Positions 7,483 through 15,246 of a stretch of DNA of 15,820 nt are shown piece after piece. Where the stretch lies: contig CAYMOM010000037.1 in NCBI GenBank assembly GCA_964391995.1, forward strand, positions 1-15,820, read 5' to 3'. Source of the DNA: UBA11524 sp964391995. Lineage in GTDB: Bacteria > Bacillota > Clostridia > Christensenellales > Aristaeellaceae. Position 1 is the stretch's first letter, and every line of letters starts with the position of its first letter. Made by a program: the position numbers and the translations under genes. The notes below the pieces were generated by a model. That model was not told where the DNA came from, ran no database searches, and saw only the letters and a list, made by a program, of their open reading frames with translations.

Positions 7483-8637
7483 ATGCCCACCACACCTATG
7501 AAAAATCTGCTTTACCGCGCCGCGCTGCCGGTGCTGGCGCCATCGCCCCGGGGGCAGATGCAGCACACCCAGGAAGGCCAACGCATTCATATCCCTTCCT
7601 ACGAAGCATTGCTCCGCCGGCATCATGTGCTTGGTGCATCACTGCTGCTGAAGGATGGTGATACCAGCGCCGCCGTGTATACATCCACCGAAAATCCGAA
7701 GCATCAGTCCAGCAAGAGTACCTTGTTCCGGGTGGCGTCCATTACCAAAATGGCTACGGCATTGGTAACACTCATCCTGGCGGAGGAAGGCGCTTTCACC
7801 TTGGATGACCCAGTCGCTCCCCTGCTGCCGGATGCCGAAGGCCTGCCAGCCTTGCAGGGGATCACCATCCGCCAGCTGCTGTGCCACACCTCCGGCCTGC
7901 GGGATGTCCCGGCCTATGACAGTGCCCTGCGTCAGGGAGGGACCTTCCACCAGGTGCTGCAAACACCCGGCGTGCGCGGCACGCAGGAAATGGCGTACTG
8001 CAATTTCGGCTTTGGCCTGCTGGGCTGCGTGGCGGAGCATGTCACCGGGCAGTCCATGGAGGAGGTCTTTCAGCAGCGGCTGTTCCGCCCCCTGGGCATG
8101 CGGGCCACCCTGGACGCATCCACCCTGGATGAAGGCAGCATCATGCCCATCAGCCGAGTGCTCCCCTACCGCAAAAGGCAAGACGTGACCGTCACTTCCC
8201 TGGGCCGGCTGAGTCTTTCCGCCCCCGACCCTCTGCGCCACTTCGGTCACACCGCCGGCGCCATGTATACGGATTGCGCGTCCCTTTCCCGCCTGCTGGC
8301 TGTCATCGCCCAGGAGGGTGCGCCGCTGCTTTCCGCTGCTTCCATCCGTGAAATGACCACCCAGCACAGCTATTCCGGCGCTGCTGACAGGCCCGTCAGG
8401 CGCTATGGTTTGGGGCTGGTGATCATAGACAATCCCGACATTTCACCCCGCAAGCTCTACGGTCATCAGGGTTTTGCCTACGGCTGTGTGGACGGTGCGT
8501 TTTTCGAGGAAGGCACAGGCCGGCAGGTCATCTTCCTCAACGGCGGCTGCTCCGAGGCCCGGCAAGGCCGTCTTGGCCTGTGCAACAAAGCCTTGCTGCA
8601 ATGGGCATTGCAAAAGGAGATGCCATCATGGACGTGA
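7483..8637 (+). CDS. Serine beta-lactamase-like hydrolase (class C / PBP-like fold)
   Basis: Member of the beta-lactamase/transpeptidase-like serine hydrolases (class C, EstB, DD-peptidase relatives). The three active-site motifs are present in the 384-residue product: S86-I-T-K89 (nucleophile and general base), Y172-C-N174, and H328-Q-G330 in the KTG position, all with family-like spacing. The stretches LLCHTSGL (132-139) and RPLGM (202-206) are also typical. I see no convincing signal peptide, only a short hydrophobic run at about 9-20, so the location is unclear. The substrate (peptidoglycan peptide, ester or beta-lactam) cannot be told from sequence. Start ATG 7483 follows AAAGGAG by 5 nt. 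The end overlaps recX by 10 nt. Resistance should not be assumed. Confidence 0.9.
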   Translation: MPTTPMKNLLYRAALPVLAPSPRGQMQHTQEGQRIHIPSYEALLRRHHVLGASLLLKDGDTSAAVYTSTENPKHQSSKSTLFRVASITKMATALVTLILAEEGAFTLDDPVAPLLPDAEGLPALQGITIRQLLCHTSGLRDVPAYDSALRQGGTFHQVLQTPGVRGTQEMAYCNFGFGLLGCVAEHVTGQSMEEVFQQRLFRPLGMRATLDASTLDEGSIMPISRVLPYRKRQDVTVTSLGRLSLSAPDPLRHFGHTAGAMYTDCASLSRLLAVIAQEGAPLLSAASIREMTTQHSYSGAADRPVRRYGLGLVIIDNPDISPRKLYGHQGFAYGCVDGAFFEEGTGRQVIFLNGGCSEARQGRLGLCNKALLQWALQKEMPSWT

Positions 8638-9260
8638 TTACTTCCATCAAAAAAGAGCGCGGCAAAATGCGCATCACCGTCAGTGAATGCGATGAAATAC
8701 TGGTGCCCATCAGCCTCTTCCGTGAACGCCCATTGGAGGAAGGCCAGCCCATTGATATGGACGATTACGACAACTGGCTGATGGTTCGCCAATACCGTCA
8801 CGTACTGGACAGGGCAGTGGCGTTCCTTGCCAGCAGGGCCAGAAGCCGCAAGGAAATCGAGGATAAGCTGCTCCGCTGCGGCTATCGGCCCTGCACGGTG
8901 GAAATGGTGCTCTATAAGCTGGAAACCGAAAACCTGCTGGACGATGCTGACTTCGCCCGGCAGTGGGTGGAAGCCCGGGTGAACCGCAAGCTGGGCCGCA
9001 GCCGCATTGCCCAGGAGCTGCGGCGCAAGGGCATCTCAGCCGATGACGCCGAAGCAGCGCTGGAGTCCATCGACCCGGACGACCAGCTTTCCGCCGCCAC
9101 CGCCCTGGTGGAAAAGGCGCTGGCTCGCACCAAGTCCGGCGAAGATCCACGCAAAACCGCCAGCCGCATCACTGCCATGCTGGCTCGTCGCGGTTTCGGC
9201 TATGACGTGGCCCGGGAGGCCATCAGCCGCGCCATGACAGACCTGGAGTACGAGCCATGA
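8628..9260 (+). CDS. recX: RecX-family regulatory protein
   Basis: RecX modulates RecA filaments in recombination and the SOS response. The 210-residue protein has an N-terminal part (1-50) of the kind seen in Firmicutes RecX, then three-helix repeats with the family marks: AVAFLASRARSRKEIEDKLL (63-82), LLDDADFARQWVEAR (103-117) and GRSRIAQELRRKGI (123-136). Start ATG 8628 is preferred: AAGGAGA lies 7 nt upstream, and the start is inside the last codons of the preceding gene (10-nt overlap), so translation is probably coupled. A GTG at 8580 would add 16 residues without family support. recA is not nearby. Confidence 0.88.
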   Translation: MDVITSIKKERGKMRITVSECDEILVPISLFRERPLEEGQPIDMDDYDNWLMVRQYRHVLDRAVAFLASRARSRKEIEDKLLRCGYRPCTVEMVLYKLETENLLDDADFARQWVEARVNRKLGRSRIAQELRRKGISADDAEAALESIDPDDQLSAATALVEKALARTKSGEDPRKTASRITAMLARRGFGYDVAREAISRAMTDLEYEP

Positions 9261-9312
9261 AGGCCTGCAATATCATTGCGCTGTTCTACTAGCTATTTCA
9301 GGAGGAATGAGC

Positions 9313-9771
9313 ATGGATCGCATCACCTGCGTGCAAACCTACGTAAACCGCCTGCTGGACACCCTGGTGGATGCCGCCGAGCACCGCACCGCCGCCGTGC
9401 ACCTGTACGGCGTAGCTGGAAATGCCGCACTGCTGGCCTTGCGCCGCGGCATCGACCCGGAGCTTGCCACCATATCCGGTCTGCTCCACGATGTTTCCGC
9501 CTACGCCACCGGCGACCGCCGCAACCACGCAGGCCGCAGCGCCGCCATGGCCCGCAGCTGCCTGAACGGTTCCGGCTTGTTCACCCAGGAGGAGGTTGCC
9601 GCCATCTGCAACGCCATTGCCCATCACAGCGATAAGGACAAGGTGCACGCTCCCCTGGACGAGGTGCTGAAGGATGCGGATGTGCTGCAGCATTGCCTGC
9701 ACAACCCATCCCAGCCGCCAATGGAAAAACACGCCGGAAGATATGCCGCATTGTTAAACGAACTTCGCTGA
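9313..9771 (+). CDS. HD-domain protein (putative metal-dependent phosphohydrolase)
   Basis: A small stand-alone HD-superfamily protein of 152 residues with no other domain. The metal ligands are visible in order: H30, the H59-D60 doublet in GLLHDVSAY, H104/H105 in AIAHHSD, and D121/D123 in DEVLKDADVLQH. Substrates of this group are mostly unknown (nucleotides or phosphorylated small molecules), so no specific reaction can be claimed. The ATG at 9313 is chosen over 9307 because AGGAGG (9300-9305) then has a 7-nt gap instead of 1 nt. It lies 52 nt after recX and is the last gene of the lgt unit, followed by a terminator. Confidence 0.85.
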   Translation: MDRITCVQTYVNRLLDTLVDAAEHRTAAVHLYGVAGNAALLALRRGIDPELATISGLLHDVSAYATGDRRNHAGRSAAMARSCLNGSGLFTQEEVAAICNAIAHHSDKDKVHAPLDEVLKDADVLQHCLHNPSQPPMEKHAGRYAALLNELR

Positions 9772-9780
9772 AAAGCACAA

Positions 9781-9813
9781 CGCCCGCCGCTGAAATTTGC
9801 TGCGGGTGTTTTT
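9781..9813 (+). terminator. Intrinsic terminator of the lgt-bla-like-recX-HD unit
   Basis: Ten-pair stem (CGCCCGCCGC / GCTGCGGGTG, one G-T pair and one mismatch) with an 8-nt loop, directly followed by TTTTT. It begins 10 nt after the HD gene stop. Confidence 0.85.
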
Positions 9814-9863
9814 GTATGGCCTGTTCGTCCCGATAGAATTGCATTTTCCTTCCAAAACCATGC

Positions 9864-9906
9864 AAAAGCAGCTCCTGCCTTTTCGGACAGGAGCTGCTGT
9901 TTTTTT
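9864..9906. terminator. Bidirectional intrinsic terminator between the convergent HD gene and ppdK
   Basis: Perfect 11-bp stem AGCAGCTCCTG (9867-9877) / CAGGAGCTGCT (9888-9898) with a 10-nt loop. Seven T follow on the plus strand and four on the minus strand. It ends ppdK transcription on the minus strand, 26 nt past its stop, and backs up the plus-strand terminator. Confidence 0.9.
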
Positions 9907-9931
9907 CGCACTGATGCCTCAGCGCTGGCAA

Positions 9932-12571
9932 TTACTTACCCTGCTTCTCCAGGATAGCAGCGTGAGCAGCAGCCAGACGGGCAATCGGCACACGGAAGGG
10001 AGAGCAGGACACATAGTTCAGGCCAACCTTGTGGCAGAACATGATGGTGCTCGGGTCGCCGCCGTGCTCGCCGCAGATGCCCAGCTTGATGTTGGCGCGG
10101 GTCTGACGGCCCAGCTTGGCAGCCATCTCCACCAACTTGCCCACACCCTCGGTATCCAGACGGGCGAAGGGATCGCTCTCGAAGATCTTGTTGTCGTAGT
10201 AGCTGCCCAGGAACTTGCCGGCATCGTCACGGGAGAAGCCGAAGGTCATCTGGGTCAGGTCATTGGTGCCGAAGGAGAAGAACTCGGCATGCTCGGCGAT
10301 TTCGTCAGCGGTAACAGCCGCGCGCGGAATTTCGATCATGGTGCCGACATGATACTCCAGCTCCATGCCCTGCTCAGCAAAGACCTTCTTGGCGGTTTCG
10401 TCCACGATGGCCTTCACGAAGCCCAGCTCCTTCTTGGAGCCAACCAGAGGAATCATGATTTCGGGCACGATGTTGTAGCCGCATTCCTTCTTCACGTTGA
10501 TGGCAGCCTGCAGCACGGCGCGGGTCTGCATCTCGGCGATTTCGGGATAGGTCACAGCCAGGCGGCAGCCACGGTGGCCCATCATGGGGTTGGACTCGTG
10601 CAGGGCGTTGATCTTGTAGATGACCTCATCCACGGAGATGCCCAGGTTCTTGGCCAGCTCCTCGATCTCGTCCTTCATGTCCACATGGGGCACGAACTCG
10701 TGCAGCGGGGGATCCAGGTAGCGCACGGTCATGGGCTTGCCTTCCAGGGCCTTGTACATGGCCTCGAAGTCACCCTGCTGCATGGGCAGGATCTTGGCAA
10801 GAGCCTTCTCGCGCTGCTCCTTGGTATCGGACAGGATCATCTCGCGCACAGCGGCGATACGATCGGTCTCGAAGAACATATGCTCGGTACGGCACAGGCC
10901 AATGCCTTCAGCGCCGAACTTCACAGCGTTCATGGTGTCGCGGGGGTTATCGGCGTTGGTGCGGACAGACAGCTTGCGAGCCTTGTCAGCCCAGCCCATG
11001 AAGCGGGCAAAGTCGCCGGAGATAGAGGCTTCCACAGTGGGGATCAGGCCGTCATACACATTGCCGGTGGAGCCGTCAACGGAGATGCAGTCGCCCTCCT
11101 TGTACACCTTGCCGGCGATGGTCACGGTGTTGGCTTCCTCGTCAAACTTTAGGTCGCCGCAGCCAACAACGGCAGCGCGGCCCATGCCGCGGGCAACCAC
11201 GGCAGCGTGAGAGGTCATGCCGCCGAAAGCGGTCAGGATAGCCTGGGAGAAGTCCATGCCCTCGATATCCTCAGGGGTGGTCTCCTTGCGGACCAGGATA
11301 ACCTTCTCGCCAGCCTTGCCGTGCTCGGCAGCGGCTTCAGCGGTGAAGTACACAGCGCCGGCACCGGCACCGGGGGAAGCGGGCAGGCCCTTGGCGATAA
11401 CGGGAGCCTTCTTCAGCTCGGCAGCATCGAAAGCGGGATGCAGCAGGGAGTCCAGCTGCTTGGGTTCCACCTTCAGCACGGCCTCTTCCTCGGTCAGCAC
11501 GCCTTCGTCCACCAGGTCAACGGCAATCTTCAGGGCAGCCTGAGCGGTACGCTTGCCGTTACGGGTCTGCAGCATGTACAGCTTGCCTTCCTCGATGGTG
11601 TACTCCATGTCCTGCATGTCGCGGTAGTGGCCTTCCAGCTTGCCGGCAATGTCAACAAACTGCTGGTACACACCGGGCATCTGCTCCTGCAGCTGAGCGA
11701 TGGGCTGGGGGGTGCGGATGCCGGCAACAACGTCCTCGCCCTGGGCGTTCAGCAGATACTCGCCGTACAGCTTGTTTTCGCCGGTGGAGGGGTTGCGGGT
11801 GAAGGCCACGCCGGTACCGGAGGTCTCACCCATGTTGCCGAACACCATGGCCTGCACGTTCACGGCAGTGCCCCAATCGCCGGGGATGTCGTTCATGCGG
11901 CGGTAGTAGATGGCGCGGGGGTTGTCCCAGCTGCGGAACACGGCCTTCACGGCCTCCATCAGCTGAACCTTGGGATCCTGGGGGAAGTCCACGCCCATGG
12001 CATCCTTATAGATAGCCTTGAAGCGAACCACAACTTCCTTCAGGTCGTCGGCGGTCAGGTCGCGGTCGAACTTAACGTTCTTCTTCTCCTTGAACTCGTC
12101 CAGAACGGCCTCGAACTTGCTCTTCGGAATCTCCATAACCACGTCGGAGAACATGGCGATGAAACGGCGATAAGCGTCATAGGCAAAATGCTCGTTGTTG
12201 GTCTTCTTGGCCAGGCCCTGGACGGACACATCGGTCAGGCCCAGGTTCAGGATGGTGTCCATCATGCCGGGCATGGAAGCGCGGGCGCCGGAGCGCACGG
12301 ACACCAGGAAGGGATTCTCCTCATCGCCAAACTTCTTGCCGGCGATTTCCTCGGTAGCAGCCAGAGCGTCGAAGATCTGCTTGGTGATGTCCTCGCTGAT
12401 CTTCTTGCCATCGGCATAGTAGCGGGTGCAGGCTTCGGTGGTAACGGTGAAGCCCTGGGGCACAGGCATGCCCAGACGGGTCATCTCAGCCAGGTTAGCA
12501 CCCTTGCCGCCCAGCAGCTCGCGCATGCCGGCGTCGCCTTCCTTGAAGAGGTACACATACTTCTTCTCCAT
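9932..12571 (-). CDS. ppdK: Pyruvate, phosphate dikinase
   Basis: Catalyses ATP + phosphate + pyruvate = AMP + PPi + PEP in the cytosol. In anaerobes it often runs towards pyruvate and ATP in PPi-linked glycolysis. The 879-residue protein is full length. Order: ATP-grasp nucleotide domain (about 1-340), mobile swivelling domain with phospho-carrier H455 in GGMTSHAAVVARG (451-463; T453 is the regulatory-threonine position), and the PEP/pyruvate TIM barrel (about 520-879) with R561, E747, N770 and catalytic C833 in GICGEHGGD. Start MEKKYVYLF at 12571 has GAGGAGG 10 nt upstream; an in-frame extension to 12625 lacks support. Codon use is strongly biased, as expected for high expression. It has its own promoter and terminator. 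Confidence 0.98.
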   Translation of the reverse strand: MEKKYVYLFKEGDAGMRELLGGKGANLAEMTRLGMPVPQGFTVTTEACTRYYADGKKISEDITKQIFDALAATEEIAGKKFGDEENPFLVSVRSGARASMPGMMDTILNLGLTDVSVQGLAKKTNNEHFAYDAYRRFIAMFSDVVMEIPKSKFEAVLDEFKEKKNVKFDRDLTADDLKEVVVRFKAIYKDAMGVDFPQDPKVQLMEAVKAVFRSWDNPRAIYYRRMNDIPGDWGTAVNVQAMVFGNMGETSGTGVAFTRNPSTGENKLYGEYLLNAQGEDVVAGIRTPQPIAQLQEQMPGVYQQFVDIAGKLEGHYRDMQDMEYTIEEGKLYMLQTRNGKRTAQAALKIAVDLVDEGVLTEEEAVLKVEPKQLDSLLHPAFDAAELKKAPVIAKGLPASPGAGAGAVYFTAEAAAEHGKAGEKVILVRKETTPEDIEGMDFSQAILTAFGGMTSHAAVVARGMGRAAVVGCGDLKFDEEANTVTIAGKVYKEGDCISVDGSTGNVYDGLIPTVEASISGDFARFMGWADKARKLSVRTNADNPRDTMNAVKFGAEGIGLCRTEHMFFETDRIAAVREMILSDTKEQREKALAKILPMQQGDFEAMYKALEGKPMTVRYLDPPLHEFVPHVDMKDEIEELAKNLGISVDEVIYKINALHESNPMMGHRGCRLAVTYPEIAEMQTRAVLQAAINVKKECGYNIVPEIMIPLVGSKKELGFVKAIVDETAKKVFAEQGMELEYHVGTMIEIPRAAVTADEIAEHAEFFSFGTNDLTQMTFGFSRDDAGKFLGSYYDNKIFESDPFARLDTEGVGKLVEMAAKLGRQTRANIKLGICGEHGGDPSTIMFCHKVGLNYVSCSPFRVPIARLAAAHAAILEKQGK

Positions 12572-12597
12572 TGGAATTACTCCTCCTCGTTGGTTTA

Positions 12598-12619
12598 ATG
12601 CGCAGGTTTCCCCGCGCAT
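12598..12619 (-). other. GAAA-tetraloop hairpin in the ppdK leader
   Basis: Nine-pair stem ATGCGCGGG / CCTGCGCAT (one G-U pair) closed by a GAAA loop, about 15 nt upstream of the ppdK Shine-Dalgarno sequence. No T-run follows, so it is not a terminator. It may stabilise the transcript or control its translation. I do not recognise a known riboswitch. Confidence 0.5.
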
Positions 12620-12681
12620 GGACATAGCCTGACAAGGCGTTCATTCCCGCCTGCCAGACTGATCCTTCATATATCGTTAAA

Positions 12682-12710
12682 ATGATACCATTATTTTTAC
12701 CATTTTGCAA
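12682..12710 (-). promoter_or_regulatory. Predicted sigma-A promoter of ppdK
   Basis: On the minus strand: -35 TTGCAA (12705-12710), 17-nt spacer, -10 TATCAT (12682-12687), in an AT-rich stretch. The predicted start is near 12675, giving a leader of about 104 nt that holds stem-loops. Confidence 0.65.
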
Positions 12711-12776
12711 GTCATTATCCAGCTTTGGCGGCGCTTTTCGCGAATTTTTCCTCATGATAGTATTTACACGGACAGC

Positions 12777-12812
12777 AAAAAGACGGAGTGTGCAGATTTC
12801 ACCGCACACTCC
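12777..12812 (-). terminator. Intrinsic terminator of the rnf operon
   Basis: Perfect 9-bp stem GGAGTGTGC / GCACACTCC (12785-12793 with 12804-12812), 10-nt loop, then GTCTTTTT on the minus strand. It starts 7 nt after the rnfB stop, so no further rnf gene follows rnfB in this transcript. Confidence 0.88.
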
Positions 12813-12819
12813 ATGGGGA

Positions 12820-14013
12820 TTATTCCGTCTTTTCCGCTTCCGCCGTCTGCACGGGGGTCTCCGTGTTCTTCATAGCATCGCCGGATTGATTATTCTCCCG
12901 GGCAGCCTTGGCAGCCAGCGCAGCACGAATTTTTTCTTCCATTTCGGGGGTGCGGGCAGGCCTTTCGGGCTTCACAGCCATCACCGGTTCGGGGGTTGTG
13001 CCAACCTTGGCGTTCCTGTCCCGGGTGTGCTCCCGCACCTTCATGGTGATGCACTTCTTGGGGCACTTGGCGGCGCAAGCACCGCAGCCGGTGCAGGCGG
13101 CGGTAATCTCATGGGGCTTGCGCATTTCGCCGGTCACGGCTTCAAACTGGCACTGGCGCTTGCACAGGCCGCAGCCAATGCAGGTGTCCGGGTCGATTTC
13201 CGCAATCTTCCGGTCGTCCCAGTCGGCCCAGATGGCGCTGGTGGGACACACCTCGGCGCACATCATGCAGCCAACGCACTTATCGTTGTCAATCAGCGGC
13301 AGATGGTTCTTCATGGTGATGGCGCCAAACTTGCAGGCCACAGCGCAGCGCTCGCAGCCAATGCACCCCACCCGGCAGTTGTCGCTGACAAGATACCCTT
13401 CCTCCGCCGCACGGCACATGAGCCGCACCGGGCGGGTAACAGGCTGCAGGTCCAGCACGCCCTTGGGGCAGGCAGCCACGCACTTGCCGCAGGATTTGCA
13501 CTTGTCCTCATCCACCACGGCGATTTTCTTATACTCGTCAATGTGGATGGCGTCAAAGGGGCAGGCCTTCACGCAGGTGCCCAGGCCCAGGCAGGCATAG
13601 CGGCAGGCCCGGTTGCCGTCGCTGACCAGCGAGGCCGCCACGCAATCCTGTATGCCGGTATAGTTGAACTTGGTCTTGCAGCGCTCCAGATCGCCCTGGC
13701 AGATGACCTTTGCCACCAGCCGGGCAGAGGGATCCGCGGGCTCCACGCCCATGACGCCGGCAATGGCAGCAGCCGTTTCCGCGCTGCACACAGGGCATGC
13801 ATTCGCCGGAGCCTTGCCTGAGGCGATGGCATCCGCGCAGCCATCGCAGCCGGGATAGCCGCAGCCGCCGCAGTTGGCGCCGGGCAGCAGTTCCCGCACG
13901 GCGTCCCTGGTGGGATTGCTGGGCACGGCGAAAATCTTGGAGGTCAGCGTCAGCACGCCGCCGAACAAAAGGCCCATTCCGCCAAGCACAAGGGCAGCAA
14001 CCAGAATTTCCAT
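12820..14013 (-). CDS. rnfB: Rnf complex subunit B, extended polyferredoxin form
   Basis: Takes electrons from reduced ferredoxin at the cytoplasmic face of Rnf. The 397-residue protein has one N-terminal membrane helix (about 2-24), then the RnfB Fe-S module with C48, C51, C56 and C73 (plus extra C59 and C76). Six ferredoxin-type cysteine sets follow, near 137-151, 172-182, 213-227, 246-256, 278-288 and 307-317, most of the CxxCxxCxxxC type and three ending in CP, one in plain C with an added cysteine. The tail (about 325-397) is charged, Ala/Glu-rich and probably disordered. Proteobacterial RnfB is about 190 residues with fewer clusters. Start ATG 14013 follows GGGGAGG by 8 nt; the gap from rnfA is 16 nt. 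Confidence 0.95.
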   Translation of the reverse strand: MEILVAALVLGGMGLLFGGVLTLTSKIFAVPSNPTRDAVRELLPGANCGGCGYPGCDGCADAIASGKAPANACPVCSAETAAAIAGVMGVEPADPSARLVAKVICQGDLERCKTKFNYTGIQDCVAASLVSDGNRACRYACLGLGTCVKACPFDAIHIDEYKKIAVVDEDKCKSCGKCVAACPKGVLDLQPVTRPVRLMCRAAEEGYLVSDNCRVGCIGCERCAVACKFGAITMKNHLPLIDNDKCVGCMMCAEVCPTSAIWADWDDRKIAEIDPDTCIGCGLCKRQCQFEAVTGEMRKPHEITAACTGCGACAAKCPKKCITMKVREHTRDRNAKVGTTPEPVMAVKPERPARTPEMEEKIRAALAAKAARENNQSGDAMKNTETPVQTAEAEKTE

Positions 14014-14029
14014 GTTGTTCCCTCCCCTT

Positions 14030-14608
14030 TTACTTGATCAGTCCGCCGAAGCCCGAGAAGGCCACGGCCATCAGGCCAGCTGTGATCAGCGCACCGGGAA
14101 AGCCATCCATCCACTTGGGCATTTTGGAAAGGCTCAGCCGCTCGCGGATGCAGGAGAACAGCAGCATGGACAGGGTGAAGCCCAGTGCCGCGCAGCAGCC
14201 GTTCAGGGTGCTCTCCACCAGGTTGTAGCCCTGGTCGGAGTTCAGGATAGCAACGCCCAACACAGCGCAGTTGGTGGTAATCAGGGGCAGGTAGACGCCA
14301 AGCGCCTGGTACAGGGAAGGCGACACCTTCTTCAGGGCCATTTCCACCACCTGCACCAGCACGGCGATCACCAGTATGAAGGCGATGGTCTTCATGTACT
14401 GCAGGTCAAAGGGAATCAGCAGGTAATACTCCACAATCCAGGTGACAAAGGAGGCCAGGGTCATCACGAAGGTCACAGCCATGCCCATGCCCAGCGCCGT
14501 GTCGAACTTCTTGGTCACGCCCAGAAAGGGGCAGATGCCCAGAAACTTGTTCATCACGAAGTTGTTCACCAGAAGGCCGCCCACAAGGATGGTCAAATAG
14601 CTGTTCAT
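14030..14608 (-). CDS. rnfA: Rnf complex subunit A
   Basis: Integral membrane subunit, homologue of NqrE, that pairs with RnfE across the membrane. The 192-residue protein has six hydrophobic helices. The conserved half-helix motifs are NNFVMNKFLGICPFLG (15-30, C26) and LPLITTNCAVLG (107-118, C114). In Nqr/Rnf structures these two cysteines, with two from RnfE, bind a membrane-embedded [2Fe-2S] cluster. The ATG at 14608 overlaps the rnfE stop by 4 nt (ATGA). Very well conserved; certain. Confidence 0.97.
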   Translation of the reverse strand: MNSYLTILVGGLLVNNFVMNKFLGICPFLGVTKKFDTALGMGMAVTFVMTLASFVTWIVEYYLLIPFDLQYMKTIAFILVIAVLVQVVEMALKKVSPSLYQALGVYLPLITTNCAVLGVAILNSDQGYNLVESTLNGCCAALGFTLSMLLFSCIRERLSLSKMPKWMDGFPGALITAGLMAVAFSGFGGLIK

Positions 14609-15246
14609 GCGGCTTCCTCCTTCCGTGCGGCAGCCCGCCTGGCTGCCATGCTCTTGATGGCATTCACCAGGGCCAGCAAAAGGCCCAGGGTCACAAAGCC
14701 GCCGGGCACCTTCAGCATAATGCCCATGGGCTGATAGCTGGCAGGCATGACCTGCGCGCCGAAGATGGTGCCGTTGCCCAGCACCTCGCGGATGCAGCTG
14801 AGAATGGTGATGGCGCAGGTGAAGCCCAGGCCCATGCCCAGTCCATCAGCGATGGAAACCACCGGCCCATTCTTGAAGGCAAAGGCCTCCGCCCGGGCGA
14901 AGATGATGCAGTTGACCACAATCAGCGGGATATACATGCCCAGTGATTCGCTCAGGGAAGGAATATACGCCTTCAGCAGCATTTCAAGAATGGTCACGAA
15001 GGAGGCAATCACCACGATGAACGCAGGGATGCGCACCTTTTCCGGGATGATGTTGCGCAAAAGGGAAATGAACAGGTTGGAGCAGACCAGCACAAAGGTG
15101 GTAGCCAGACCCATGCCAATGCCGTTGGAGGCAGCGGTGGTAATAGCCAGCGTGGGGCACATGCCCAGCATCAGCGTAAAGGTCGGGTTTTCCCAGATCA
15201 GGCCGTTCAGGAAAACCTGAAAGAAGCCTTTCTTTTCATTAGCCAT
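14605..15246 (-). CDS. rnfE: Rnf complex subunit E
   Basis: Membrane partner of RnfA (NqrD homologue) with inverted topology. The 213-residue protein has six membrane helices, GLIWENPTFTLMLGMCPTLA (15-34, C30) and MYIPLIVVNCIIFARAEAFA (104-123, C113); both cysteines are the expected ligands of the shared [2Fe-2S] cluster. The C-terminal tail is basic and alanine-rich (KSMAARRAAARKEEAA). Start ATG 15246 has GGGGAGGTGA upstream, inside the end of rnfD (8-nt overlap). In most rnf operons rnfG precedes this gene; here rnfD does. Confidence 0.97.
   Translation of the reverse strand: MANEKKGFFQVFLNGLIWENPTFTLMLGMCPTLAITTAASNGIGMGLATTFVLVCSNLFISLLRNIIPEKVRIPAFIVVIASFVTILEMLLKAYIPSLSESLGMYIPLIVVNCIIFARAEAFAFKNGPVVSIADGLGMGLGFTCAITILSCIREVLGNGTIFGAQVMPASYQPMGIMLKVPGGFVTLGLLLALVNAIKSMAARRAAARKEEAA

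Noticed and set aside
7483..8637. Antibiotic-resistance beta-lactamase
   Set aside because: The SxxK, YxN and HxG motifs fit a broad hydrolase/DD-peptidase-like group. There is no signal peptide or mobile context to support a resistance role.
9797..12598. Two long open frames (451 and 463 codons) antisense to ppdK
   Set aside because: Glycine-, histidine- and valine-rich translations with no recognisable motif. They mirror a strongly biased GC-rich coding strand with few stop codons on the complement. ppdK is complete and highly conserved there.
12754..12782. Second possible ppdK promoter (TATCAT with CTTTTT 17 nt upstream)
   Set aside because: The -35 is poor and its T-run is the tail of the rnf terminator. 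The promoter at 12682-12710 is better.
12682..13821. 379-codon plus-strand frame over rnfB
   Set aside because: Complement of the cysteine-rich rnfB. No family resemblance and no start signal.
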